Below the pieces are notes generated by a model. It was not told the DNA's origin. It did no database searches and saw nothing but the letters and a program-made list of their open reading frames with translations. A DNA stretch of 60,020 nt. Origin: Halicephalobus mephisto. Its lineage: Eukaryota > Nematoda > Chromadorea > Rhabditida > Panagrolaimidae. This document shows positions 34,788 to 46,100 of the stretch, piece by piece. Numbering within the stretch: position 1 is the stretch's first letter; each line of letters begins with the position of its first letter. The position numbers and the translations under genes were made by a program. The stretch covers positions 1 to 60,020 of the forward strand of contig SWDT01000136.1 in assembly GCA_009193035.1 (NCBI GenBank), given 5' to 3'.

Positions 34788-35130
34788 TTTCTCCGGTTAT
34801 AAGACGATATGAACGAAATCCAGGCCCGTCATGGGACAACCATACGTCTTCAAAGTGAGGTTTTTAAAAGTCTAAAAAATCACAGATATTTAAGGTCATA
34901 AACCTCGGAAATCGAATCACGAAAATTATACTTCTTTATATATGTATAAAATTACGACGTAAGTTACTAAGAGAATTATCCCTTGAGTCTTTCAGATTCG
35001 GGAAATCAAACGAGAAAAAAGATAATTAGACTCACAAGCTAGGAGATAAAGTATCTCCAAAAAAGTTAGAAAGAAATTAAGCCGTAAAATGGAACCAGGA
35101 ATCAATCAATGAATCAGAAATAACTCTGCC

Positions 35131-35916
35131 CTAGAACATTTTTCCCAATATTAGTCCAATGAGAAGCATGGCGAAAGCAATCAGAACTACTTGGACCATC
35201 GGGATACCGACTTCAGCAGTGACATTTTGAGACAGTCTATTCAATCGGGCAAGTTCATCTCTCAAATCACGATTATCACGTTCAAGCTTGGTCTTTTCAG
35301 CGTCAAACCTCTTGCGGAGCTCCGATTCCTTCTGAAAAAAAATAAAATAATGTTGAAAATAAAAAACTTACGGAATCGGATCCAGTAATGGGTTCCTTGT
35401 ATGGCTTCGGAGCAGAAACCGGAGTAGTGACCACAGGAGATTCCTTGCCGGGGGTTTCACTAGGGATATTGGCCGGAGGAGTAGTCAGATTGAAGATGAC
35501 ACGCAATTTGGAGTCCATCACACTGGCAGGATTAACGAATTTCCAAAAATCATCAATTGGTTGCTGATCGTCATTCGTAACGGCAGATTGAATCATGAAT
35601 TTGTGTTTTGCACCATCACGTTCAAGACTGCTCGGTTGATCGACTGGTTGGAGATGAACACTGATATCTGTAGCGGATCTCGGTTTGATGACTCCAGAAT
35701 TGGGACGGACACAGTAGTGCTTTGGAGCGGTTGTCTTGACCTTAAAGTACACATATCTATCAGACGGGTTCTCCAATTTCAGCTTTGTAGAGATAATCTC
35801 AGTATGAGGACCTAAAAAACCAAGTTTCACCAGTGCATATATGACAACAACTCACCGACGAACACCAGCTCATTTGGCGGGTCCAAAATGAGGATCTGGG
35901 GTAGCTTCGTTACCAT
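35131..35916 (-). CDS. vpr-1: VAMP-associated protein (VAP)
   Basis: Exons 35856-35916, 35372-35811, 35131-35331; phases 1 and 0; 233 aa. The N-terminal MSP (major sperm protein-like) domain covers residues ~6-125 and keeps the FFAT-binding face (VKTTAPKHYCVRPNSGVIKP). A linker rich in Pro/Thr follows, then a coiled coil (~165-205, RKRFDAEKTKLERDNRDLRD) and a C-terminal tail anchor (MVQVVLIAFAMLLIGLILG). Role: ER membrane receptor that tethers ER to other organelles and lipid-transfer proteins. First gene of a same-strand trio with the DHHC and GAA1 genes, and head-to-head with UBR7. Confidence 0.95.
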
Positions 35917-36355
35917 TTCGAAAAGCTGTAAAACTCCACATATTACAAAATAAAATCACAATCGCGTCATTATGGCCGAACAATATCATTAATCAACAAG
36001 TACTACAAGACTACACTGACAACAATGAAGTCCGATTTTTCCTCTTAATCCACACAAAACACGTAGATTTTGGAAAAACTTGCATAGTCGCTAAAAAGGA
36101 AAAGCACAAGCATTTCTGGTTTCTGCCTTTCTTGTCGGAGAAACGAGAAGGCAAAGCAGGGAGCACGAAGTAGAGCGGGCCGTCAGCAACAAGACATACG
36201 TGTGTTACCCGAGAGAGAGCAGAGAATACCGACGAAAAACAAGTTTAGGAACATTATGCCAAACAACCCGCCAAGGAATAAACGAAGTGTTTTTCCCGCG
36301 TATTATTTCATAATTTGTGATTTTATAAATTTTTATGTTTTTTAGGAGTTAAATC
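35917..36355. promoter_or_regulatory. Shared divergent promoter, vpr-1 / UBR7
   Basis: 439 bp between the two start codons. A TTTTTTAG|GAGTTAAATC acceptor precedes the UBR7 ATG. 36110-36240 is base-balanced and purine-rich compared with the rest. No TATA box seen. Confidence 0.5.
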
Positions 36356-37922
36356 ATGTCGGAAGTCGATGAAATCGTCACAGTCGCGGATATTGATGCT
36401 TTTATTGCGGGAGAAGAAAAAAGATTTGCCGGATTGAACGACTCGATTTGTACCTATTCTGAAGTCAGTTCGGCTTTGTTTGATCTTATTTTATATGAAA
36501 ATTTCCAGGGTTATATCCGTCAAGAAGTCTTTTCGTGTCTTACATGCTATGCCGACACTAATGAACTCGCTGGAGTCTGTTTTGCCTGCAGTCAAGAGTG
36601 TCACGACGGTCACGATCTCGTGGAGCTTTATACCCGTCGGCAATTCACTTGTGACTGTGGAAACAAGAAATTCAAGCAAGAATGCAAATTGGAGGTTGGT
36701 TATTCAGCTCAATTTTTGCTTAAAAAAGTTGGTTTTATGAGTCATCGTTTACACTCATATATGCAATTGAATTATTCGGCGTTTATGTTCCAGTTCTAAC
36801 AATAAGAATTAGAAACAGAAAACCATTTCAGATGATTTTGTACTTTTTGTGGAATTTTAAAAGTCATTTTAGGCGAATTCTCAGTTTTCATGGAAATCCT
36901 GGATAAAATTCCAAAATTCTTAGAATCGGGCCCTTGTTTTCGGAATTCAGGATTGGGGGAATCAACTTTTGATTCCCACTTCAGATCCAAAATGTACTAG
37001 GTTGATTATCCTATGAGTAATTTTGTTCAGTTCTAATCGCAGAATTAGCGTAAATGTCTGGGACACAAATGTCGCGGTGCTTATTGTGCTGAAATTATAC
37101 CTTTGCAGAAAGACCGAAATCCCACGAACAAGTACAACAAGTATGGAGACAACTTTCTCAACAAATGGTGTTTCTGTAAATCCAGTTATCCGGCCGAAAA
37201 AGAAACTCCGGAAGCCGACGCTGAAATGATCATGTGCTCTGTCTGTGAAAATTGGTTCCATGATATTGTAATTTCTCTATTCACGTTTTAATTGTTGTAT
37301 GGTAATTTTCAGCATTTGGAACTTCCGGAAGAAGAAACTGATCATGAGGAATTAATCTGCCGAGATTGTGTGGCTCGTCTTCCTTTCCTGCTCGCTTACA
37401 AAAGTCCCGATTTGAAGCCGGATCAAGCCAAAGAAGGAACTTGTCTTCTGGAAGGTTGTGAAGAATTAACCAAAGCTCCTCCAAAGGATCTCATGTTTCA
37501 AAAAGCTAAGGAATTCCGTGGAAACTTATGCAAATGTAACAAATGTAAATCCATGTACGACAACCTCGAATGTGCTTTTCTGACTGACTACGACGAGTCT
37601 GCAGTCAAGTACAACTTGGACCGTGATAGGGCTGCTGAAAACAAACCTTCCGTTTCGGAGGAAATTGTCCAAAAAGTCAGGAATGTCTACGGTACCGAAG
37701 TTGCAACTCATCTTTCTCGAGGCAAGATTGGCTTGTTTTATTTTTGATTATATTTACGTTACAGAACTCGAAGTATTCAAAACAGTCATGGCCAGTGAAT
37801 TGACCAAAATCGGAAAAGACGGCATCGTGACTGCAGATGTCGTTAAAAGAGTCGTTTCAACGGCCAACGAAATTCGTGCTAAACGTCCTCGTCTCGACGA
37901 TTATCCAGATGCTGAATTTTGA
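36356..37922 (+). CDS. UBR7: UBR7 homologue, UBR-box plus PHD-finger protein
   Basis: Exons 36356-36694, 37109-37267, 37313-37721, 37765-37922; 354 aa (human UBR7 425). The UBR-box zinc finger occupies residues ~52-115 (CLTCYADTNELAGVCFACSQ, ECHDGHDLVELYTRRQFTCDC). A PHD-type finger follows (WCFCKSS, MIMCSVCENWFHDI, CRDCVARLP). The C-terminus is conserved and ends RAKRPRLDDYPDAEF. Family role: nuclear E3 ubiquitin ligase-like protein acting on histones. Intron 1 begins GTTGGT, and intron 3 uses a GC donor (CGAG|GCAAGA at 37722), the only donor that keeps the frame. Its last 44 nt overlap the 3' coding end of the globin gene on the other strand. Confidence 0.92.
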
Positions 37923-40025
37923 TCTCCTGAGATGCCGGAAGAACGCGGTAGACTGGTTCATTTTTTCTAACATGGTTATTTGTCGTGATTGCATTGTTGT
38001 TAACGACGTCAGTAATGGCCCGTTTCCATCTGGTGCTGGGTTCTTGACTTTTCGATCTGTTGTATGCTTTACGTCTTGAACTGTATCGTCTAATCGATGC
38101 AGCAAAATCGCTGTCTTGATCTATCGATGTCTGGGGTGTTTTTACAGACGCGGGAATCTCGAGTCTTTGCAGGAATCCTTGATTTGAATAATAAAAATTT
38201 TTACAAATTTTTTTATTATTAGCCATTTTTAATTTGGCGAATTATTTCTATCTTGATTTATTTTAAAATTAACGTGATGTTGGATAATTTGGGAGATTTT
38301 TAAAATCACTAAAGGTTTTTGTAAATTTTGAATACATTTGTGAATTTTTTTTTGAAACTATGAAGGAGAGATCTAACTCTGAAGGAATCTTTGAATTTCC
38401 TAATTTCTTAATATTAAATTTCTGAATTGCTTAATTCCCTATGAAGGAGGTATCTAATTCTCTAAATGGATCTTTGAACTCTTAATTTTCTTGAGAAGTC
38501 TGTTTCCTAAATAGATTTTTGAATCTCTTAACTCCTTGAGGATGGACCTTTGAACACCTTGTGAAGGAGGTACAGTTGACTCTCGATATAACGTAATCCA
38601 AGGGACCGGACAAAAATCGCGAGTCAATTTACATTATTTTAAAGTAAATTTTGCCGGGATCGAAAAAAAAAACTACGTAAAATCGAGAGTCGACTGTATT
38701 GAATTCTCTGAATCTCTTAACTCCTTGAGAATGGACCTTCGAATCTCTAACTCCCTGTGTAGGAGGTATTTAATTCTCTAAATGGGTCTTTGAATCCCTT
38801 AACTCCTTGAGGATGGATCTTCGGACACCTCGCGAATGAACTCTCTCTTTTTTTTTAATTTTGTTTTCAATTAAAATCAAAATTTTTGCCTTGAACTCTT
38901 CTACGTGATTTTTTAAATATAATTAAAATTAGAACTTACCACTTCTGATTCTGTCGATGACGAAACTGATGACGATGTTAGTGGCCCCGATGGCTTGTCG
39001 ATGTCTTCTCCATCCTTGGTATTCTCTGACAGTCTCTATAATACTTTCCCCGACGAGATCGAGATGATCAGTTTTCATCCCGAAAATTTTGACTTTTCTG
39101 TGAACTCTTCCGATTTCTTCGCAACATTGGGCAATGACGTTTGGATCGTCTAGATTTGTCATGACGAAATCCAAAAATTCAACTAAAATTTCGGCATGTT
39201 TATCGTAACCACATTGGGGTTTCGGAACAGGCGTGTTGTTGTTGAATACATTCCCAAGAACGCTGAAATGTTGGAAAATAGTTTTTATGGATGAATCCTT
39301 GAAGTTTAGTCTTTTGAGAATGGTTCTTCCACAAGAAGAATGACTTTTTTTACATGACATATGTCTCCAAGCTGCTCTTAGAACAGCTTTCTGAAAGTTT
39401 GTTAATTATAAAAATAAGTTTTAATAAAATTTTCATGATTTTTTTAAAGTAAAAAAGTTACTAAATTTATTATTTTTTGTAATTTTTTACGTGGAGATTA
39501 AAAATTTTATGTAAAATTATTACTATTTTAAAATTTTGAAATTTTCGTAAAAGAGAAAATTACTATTTTTTAAATAAGTTTTTTTTCTGTAGGATTTTGA
39601 AAATTTCAAAAATTATTCTATTTTAAAAATTAAAATTTTCTACAACTTTGTTTCATCACGAATTTCTTGGATGATTTTGTAATTTACGTAAAAGAGAAAG
39701 TTGCCGTTTTTTCCTTTTTTATAAATTTTTATCTTTTTGCGCGGGATTTTTAAAATATAAAAAATTAAAATTACTTCATTACTGTTTTGAAATTTAGGTA
39801 AAAGAGAAAGTTGCCGTTTTTCCTTGTAAATTTTTATCTTTTTCCGCGGGATTTTGAAAATATAAAAATATTTATAAATTTTTCTAAATTTTAACAATTT
39901 AAATAAAATATAAAAATTACCTGATAAGAATTCAAAATTTGGGTGTCCTCATCGGTACCGGAGTAAACGTCGCTGATGCTGGTACTGTTGGATCTGTTAC
40001 GGTAGCTAGAATTGTTGTTTCCCAT
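37879..40025 (-). CDS. Globin with N-terminal myristoylation site
   Basis: Exons 39921-40025, 38940-39390 and, less surely, 37879-38177; phases 0 and 1; 284 aa as modelled. The start MGNNNSSYRNRSN fits an N-myristoylation signal, as in several membrane-bound nematode globins. The fold is recognisable: FKDSSIKTIFQHFSVLG (helix C/CD Phe), CGYDKHAEILVEFLDFV (distal His), EIGRVHRKVKIFG (proximal His), then helices G-H (VREYQGWRRHRQAIGATNIV). The third exon follows an unusual AAG acceptor but continues in phase as a basic tail; it might instead be a separate gene. Probably a redox or oxygen-sensing globin in neurons, by family. C. elegans glb-27 may be the orthologue by remembered synteny. Confidence 0.8.
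38340..38850. repeat. GAAGGAGGTATTTAATTCTC repeat in globin intron 2
   Basis: Several diverged units of AACTCCTTGAGGATGGACCTTTGAA and GGAGGTATCTAATTCTCTAAATGG, one of which is split by the MITE at 38573-38696. Confidence 0.7.
38573..38696. mobile_element. Pogo/Tigger-like MITE
   Basis: 124 bp; inverted ends CAGTTGACTCTCGATATAAC and AAAATCGAGAGTCGACTG, TA on both sides (38571-38572, 38697-38698). The terminal CAGT and TA duplication fit the pogo branch of Tc1/mariner. Non-coding. The interrupted unit (GGAGGTA / TTGAATTCTCTG) can be compared with intact neighbours (GGAGGTATTTAATTCTCT). Confidence 0.85.
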
Positions 40026-40113
40026 TTTTTTGGATTTAGAATTGATTTTTGTGACTTGTTTATAAAGGGATTTTTATTTACCCACTTTTGTGATAATGAG
40101 GTTTTTTCAGGAA
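40026..40113. promoter_or_regulatory. 88-bp divergent promoter, globin / PIG-U
   Basis: Only 88 bp separate the ATG of the globin (40025, minus) from the ATG of PIG-U (40114, plus). A GTTTTTTCAG|GAA acceptor abuts the PIG-U start, so its pre-mRNA probably starts within or beyond this gap and is trans-spliced. Confidence 0.6.
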
Positions 40114-42041
40114 ATGAAAAGAAGACCTTCCAGAGAACGTTCTGGTCATCAGAATCCTCAAGAAGACAAAAGTGGCTCCACTCAGAAGGAAACAACTAAA
40201 AACGGAACAGGATTCAAGTAATTTAAAAAAAAATTATTTTTGTTTATTTGATTTTTCAGATCTTTCATCCTAGCAACTGGATTGAGAATCGTGACTCATG
40301 TGTTTCTTTTTGATTACTTGATTAAATCTCCCGAATTCACGACTCCATGGAATTCAGTGGAAAGGCTGAAAGAAGCCGTCTACATCGTCGACGAATACGC
40401 CATCAGTGCTTACAAAGGAGACAATTTTCATCTTATGCCGATTATTCTGAAGATTCTAGGACCGTTTACGAGTTTTCCAATTGTTTATCATGGGATTTTC
40501 ATCGGATTGGATATTTTTGGCGCTGTTTTTTTGAGAAATTTCTCAAAAAAGTACTTGAGAAAAAAAGAAATAGAAAAAAAAATCGAAGAATCAGAAATCG
40601 AAAATTATTCAAATTTGGTTTTTTGGATGTATTTATTCAACCCGATGTCGATTGGAGCCTCTGCCGTGGGGAGCATTTCCACGTTGCTCAATTTCGGAGT
40701 GATATTGTTTATCCATTGTCTGATATCCAGAAAAGTCTATCTAGCGGCATTTATAATGGTATTTTTAATATTTGTTTATCCTTACTATATTGTCCTGATG
40801 GCACCGTTGTTAATTGCAGCAAATTCTAAAAAATTAACAACAATGTCAGTGGTATTTGCTACTACTGGATCGATTTTTGCAGTAAATTGTTTAATTGAAA
40901 ATGCCAAATATTGGTTGCCAAACACTTTTTATTTTTTGTAAGTTTTTTAATAATTAAATAATTGTAAAAATTTTAGAAAATTAGGATAATTATAATTTCT
41001 TTAGTTTTTTGATCATTTAAATAATTGTAAAAATTTCAGAAAATTAGAATAATTATAATTTCTTTAGTTTTTTGATCATTTAAATAATTGTAAAAATTTC
41101 AGAAAATTAGAATAATTATAATTTCTTTAGTTTTTTAATAATTTAAATAATTGTAAAAATTTTAGAAAGTTAGAATAATTATATTTTTTCAGTTTTTTAT
41201 AATTAAATAATTGAGAAATTTTAGAAAATTAGAATAATTATAATTTTTCAGTTTTTTAATAATTAAATAATTGTAAAAATTTTCAATTTTTAAGAATTTA
41301 AATGATTATAGAAGTTTTTTAGTTTTATAACTTTAATAATTATGATATTTTTTTCTCAATTTTTTATAATTTGAATAATTTAAATTTTTTCAGTTGGTCA
41401 ATTAAGGACCTGACTCCGAATGTCGGATTGTTTTGGTATTTATTTGTCTTTATTTTCGATCAATATCGTCTACTTTTTCAATGGTGTTTTCAATTGGTTT
41501 CTGTAGTTTCGATAATTCCATTGACAGTAACCTTGAAGTAAGTTCCATCTCGTGAAAACTGAAAAGGATTGTTTTTCAGACAAGACCCGATTCTTTTGAC
41601 TTTTGGAGCTTTGGCACATGTGGCTATTTTGTCCACTTATCCGTCTTACGCAGAAGCTACAGTATTATTAGCCTTGTATCCGGTTTTTCCACATATTATT
41701 AACTACACAAGGAATGGTTTAATAAGTTTTGGAACTATCGTAGTCGCCATGGTTCTGTCGCCGATCATGTGGAGGATGTGGATGATCACTGGTTCTGGAA
41801 ACGCGAATTTCTACTTTGCTATAACGATCGTGTATACTTTTGCTTTGGTGAGGAAGTTTTATTTTAATCGTTAAAGTTGGGATTTTAGAATTTTATGGCG
41901 ACAGATGTCTTCTATGGACTGTCGAGATTGTCTTTTGTGGATAACTGTAAAGAAGAAAAAATCGAAGAACCTGAAAAAATCCCCCTAGGATTCAAAGGAG
42001 TTACCCCGTTCATTACTGATCCAACGAAACTGGTGTCGTGA
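40114..42041 (+). CDS. PIGU: GPI transamidase subunit PIG-U
   Basis: Exons 40114-40217, 40260-40937, 41394-41537, 41580-41847, 41889-42041; phases 2, 2, 2, 0; 448 aa (human PIG-U 435). A hydrophilic N-terminus (MKRRPSRERSGHQNPQEDKS) precedes about ten membrane helices. Conserved segments include the luminal start (LIKSPEFTTPWNSVERLKEA, then EYAISAYKGDNFHL), FWMYLFNPMSIGASAVGSIS and SIKDLTPNVGLFWYLFVFIF. It is an ER multi-span subunit of the same complex as GAA1 and is thought to recognise GPI. Its 3' end converges on ctf-8, 103 bp between stops. Confidence 0.93.
40955..41290. repeat. ~68-bp tandem repeat in PIG-U intron 2
   Basis: Five copies of AATAATTGTAAAAATTTCAGAAAATTAGAATAATTATAATTTCTTTAGTTTTTT. 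Confidence 0.85.
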
Positions 42042-42144
42042 ACGTTCAGCTCAGATCGAAGAGGTTATTTGGATTCAAACGAGGTATTTTGAGCAATATC
42101 TTTACATGGCTTGTTTTATATGGAAATTTAAATCGATATAAAAG

Positions 42145-42514
42145 TTACTTTTTGGAAACGTTCCTAGGGGCTTTGATGATGGGCTTGGGTCTGGAGGAAA
42201 AAAGCAGTTTTCTTTCGATGATGCCTTCGACTTGGACCGTTTTGTCCTTCTTGGTCTTCAGGTCCGTGAGCAGAAGTGGCTTCTCTAAGTTGACAAATTT
42301 GCCTTCATACAGGTTGTTTCCGACTCTGAGAGAGGCTTTTCCGTCTTTCCATTGGATTTCACCAAATTCAAGACCGCTTACGTCAGTATTGATCTCGAGG
42401 GATCCTTGTAACTCGATGATGGTCAGTTCCTTCAATCCGTTTCTGAAAAGTTTTTATATAGATAATTCATATATCGAAATTGACTTACTCGTTTGGGACG
42501 ACAGTTATCTGCAT
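42145..42514 (-). CDS. ctf-8: Ctf8, alternative-RFC (Ctf18-RFC) subunit
   Basis: Exons 42489-42514 and 42145-42442, phase 2; 107 aa (human CHTF8 121). Conserved core: LTIIELQGSLE near the N-terminus, VGNNLYEGKFVNLEKPLLLT in the middle, and VEGIIERKLLFSSRPKPII at the end, matching the Ctf8 family LYGKIIHLEKP and KILFKTRPKPII. With Dcc1 it joins Ctf18-RFC, which loads PCNA and supports sister-chromatid cohesion in the nucleus. A perfect E2F-type site lies 82 bp upstream. Confidence 0.88.
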
Positions 42515-42595
42515 CTTTGAACGAAATTGAAAAAGAATAAAAACGAAAATATAAAATTGAGAAAGAAAAAGTTTATCGAAAATCGTCTGCTCGAA

Positions 42596-42607
42596 TTTGG
42601 CGCCAAA
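42596..42607. promoter_or_regulatory. E2F-type palindrome upstream of ctf-8
   Basis: TTTGGCGCCAAA, a perfect 12-bp palindrome and a match to the E2F/DP consensus TTTSGCGC, 82 bp before the ATG of a replication gene. The rest of 42515-43130 is AT-rich and holds two AAATGGTCTCGATGCGAATTTT words. Confidence 0.6.
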
Positions 42608-43132
42608 AAGGCGGACAAAAAATTTAAGAAATTTTTAAAAATGGCTTATCTGGTCCAGTTTCAGACTATCGTTTCGAAATCTGGATTTCATCTAAAATAA
42701 ATAGTTTTTTTCAATCATACTGTAGTAAAATTAGAAATAAATTTGGAAAAAATTATCTCAATGAAAATTTTCAAAATTACATTATTTTAGAAAATTAAAA
42801 ATAATTTTTTACAAAATGGTCTCGATGTGAATTTTTAGAACTTTTTAGAATTTCAAAAATTTCTTCTTTCATACGGTAGTTTCGAAATTATAATATTTTA
42901 GAAAATTAGAAATAATTTTTTACGAAATGGTCTCGATGCGAATTTTCTAGAATCTTCGATTTTTAAAATTTAAAACTTTATTAATGAACCGAATTGGCGG
43001 ATATGTAAACTTTGCATTTGACGATGCAATTTCAGTTACCTTGGAAAATTTGAAAGAGCATTGGCCTAGGAAAGCTCTCGAGAGCTCGATGTTCTGACTT
43101 CGTTGTGGATTTCTTCACTGATTACAGTATCC

Positions 43133-46100
43133 TTAGTACCTGTAGCCGGCTTGCATATGACCAGCTTGAAAGTCATCCTCATCATAGTCATCAAATCCAT
43201 GGGCATCTGGTCGTTGGGGAAGGGCTCTCTGGGTGTTCGGGGGAGCCGGCATCGACGAAGGTCCCGGACCACCGTAATCCCCATTGATTCCTCCGTTTAT
43301 TCTCGGATTATTACTGTACATCGACGGAGGTTGGGATCCCGGAGGCAAAGAAGGCTAAAAAACTACTGTAATTATTTTTTTTCCAAAACCAAAAAATTCA
43401 AAATTTTCGTTCCAAAATTAAAAAATTCAAATTTCGTCTGAAGATTACAAAAATTCAGAAATTTCGTTCCAAAACCAAAAACTTTTTTTTAAAATAACTA
43501 AAATTCAGAATTTTCGTTTTAAAATAAAAAAATTTAACTTTTCTTTCTAAGACAGCCAAATTTAAATTTTCTTTTCAAGACCACGAAAATTCAAAACTCG
43601 GTCCTGAGGGGAATTTGACGAACCTGTTGTACAGCGATGGTGGGGACTCGTTGTTGAGGAGGATTTACGCTGTTCTGTGCCATCATGGTCATGCTAGAAG
43701 TCGACGGATGGGAGTACATGGGGCCAGGGGCGGTGCCCATCATCTGGGCCGGGGTGTAGAGGTTCGAGGGTCCTCTGTTCGCCATGGGACCTCGTTTGAT
43801 CCTTGGTGGACTTCTTACAGGAGGATGTGTAGCTCTCCAATAAGATTCCAGATAATCAGCCAAATGTTCACAAGCATCTTCAAGTTGATTTTCATCAAGA
43901 ACAACATCGAACATTTCCTGCGGACATTGGGCCAGTTTTTCCGCCGCAACCATTTGAACATTCATGTTTCTGCTTTGAGATTTTCCTCGGGATTTAATTA
44001 ATCTTTGAAGAACTTTAGGAGAACTAATTTTAATATAAACATGGATCGGAGCGAGAGAAGTCTTCGCCAGCTGAGAAGGGTGGTTAATAGTGTCGCAATC
44101 AAGGACCACCAGCTGCATCGACCTCGCTAATTCGAAAATTCTTTCGATTTCGGCTTGAATTTCAGCTAAAATTTAATTTCCATATAAAATTCATATATCA
44201 AAATTTACCCAGAGAATTACTAGATCTCGAATTTGCTCTTTCCATTATTGCTCTCTTGGAAGGATTATTCAGCAACGACCTCTTGGCTAGCGAAATGTCC
44301 GCTGTCACCCGAGTGATAATTATTCTGTAAAAAGTTAAAATTAATCCAAATAAAGAAATAAAAAAATAATATATTCAACACATTACTTCACATATGAGAA
44401 TTAAACTTCCATACATGAAAACACTATTCTACATACGAAGAGTATTATTGCACATATAAAAACTGCAAATCTGTGTATAAAATTATTATTTCATATATGA
44501 AAGTTAAGTTTCCATATATCAAAATTAATTTTTCACATAAAAAAGTGTTATTTCATATATGAAAGTTAAGATTTCATATATCGAAATTAATGCTATATGT
44601 GTAAAAATTGCAAGTTTATATATGGAAGTTAAATTCCCATATATCGAAATTAATGTTTTATATAAAAAGTGTTATTTCATATATGAAAGTTAAGTTTCCA
44701 TATATCAAAATTAATTTTTCATATAAAAAAGTGTTATTTCATATATGAAAGTTAAGATTTCATATATCGAAATTAATGCTATATGTGTAAAAATTGCAAG
44801 TTTATATATGGAAGTTAAATTCCCATATATCGAAATTAATGTTTTATATAAAAAGTGTTATTTCATGTATGAAAGTTAAGTTTCCATATATCGAAATTAA
44901 TTTTTCATATAAAAAGTGTTATTTCATGTATGAAAGTTAAGTTTCCATATATCGAAATTAATGTTTTATATCGAATCCCCTACCTTCCCTCGAATCTGTG
45001 TTTGAGATAATCAAAAACAGCCTTCTGCATCATATCAGTCACTTCGTAGCCCTTCAACGAAGGTCCAACAAGGACCACTGGCCTCATGGTCGGAACTACG
45101 TCATAAGGCGGCTGATTCTCCTGTTTTTTGAAGATTAATTTCTTTTTTTCTTTCGCAGGTGGAGGTGTTGTAACCATAGTCGCGATTTTCTTCTGAGCAG
45201 CATGCTGAGCTTCATCATCATCTAGTTCGTTCCCAGGAGTCGGAGGAGTGGATCCTCTGGAAGGCATCATGTTATCAAGTCCTCCAAGGTTGGACGCACT
45301 GGTCGAATGTTTGCTAAAATCAATTTTTCATCCAATTTTATCCATTAAAAATAATTGTAACCAAAATTCGTTAGGTTAGTTTTCAAGCGAAAGGATTAAT
45401 GGATTAGTGAATGAAAATGATTTTAGTAAAAATCCGAAGTAAAGCTAAATCGAAAAACTTACAATTTGTGATTTCCTCTGACCGTTTGTTGTCTGATATT
45501 TTCCAACTTAACTGGAGACGGGATAAATCCGAGTTCATGACCTTCTTTGACAAGTCTGCCGATCCACCAGTCATTGTTGTATTTCTGAAAGCAATAATTT
45601 CAATTCCGATATATAATGTGTAAAATGAAAAATAATATATGAAGACGGAAAATAAAAGTTAAATATATGAATGCAAGTTAAAATTAGTTGTTCATATATC
45701 AATTTCAGTATATAATGTGCAAAATGAAAAAGTAATATATGAAGACGGAAAATAAAAGTTAAATATGTGAATGCAAGTTAAAATTAGTTGTTCATATATC
45801 AATTCCCATATATAATGTGTAAAATGGAAAAGTAATATATGAAGACGGAAAATAAAGGAAGAATTTTGTCAACATGAGTGAAAATTATTAAAAACAAACC
45901 TCTTTGATGTGTAGAAATTCTTTAGATTTGAAGGACACTGCACATCCATGAACTGGACTATCGTCATCAATAGACCCGTCGTAATCAACGTTGGTGCAGA
46001 CAGCGAACAAGACAGGATTGTATTTTGCATTCTCTAGTTGCTGAGTTGCTTGACGTTCTGCATTACTTCTGATCGTTTCTCGATTTCTCTGCTCTAAATC

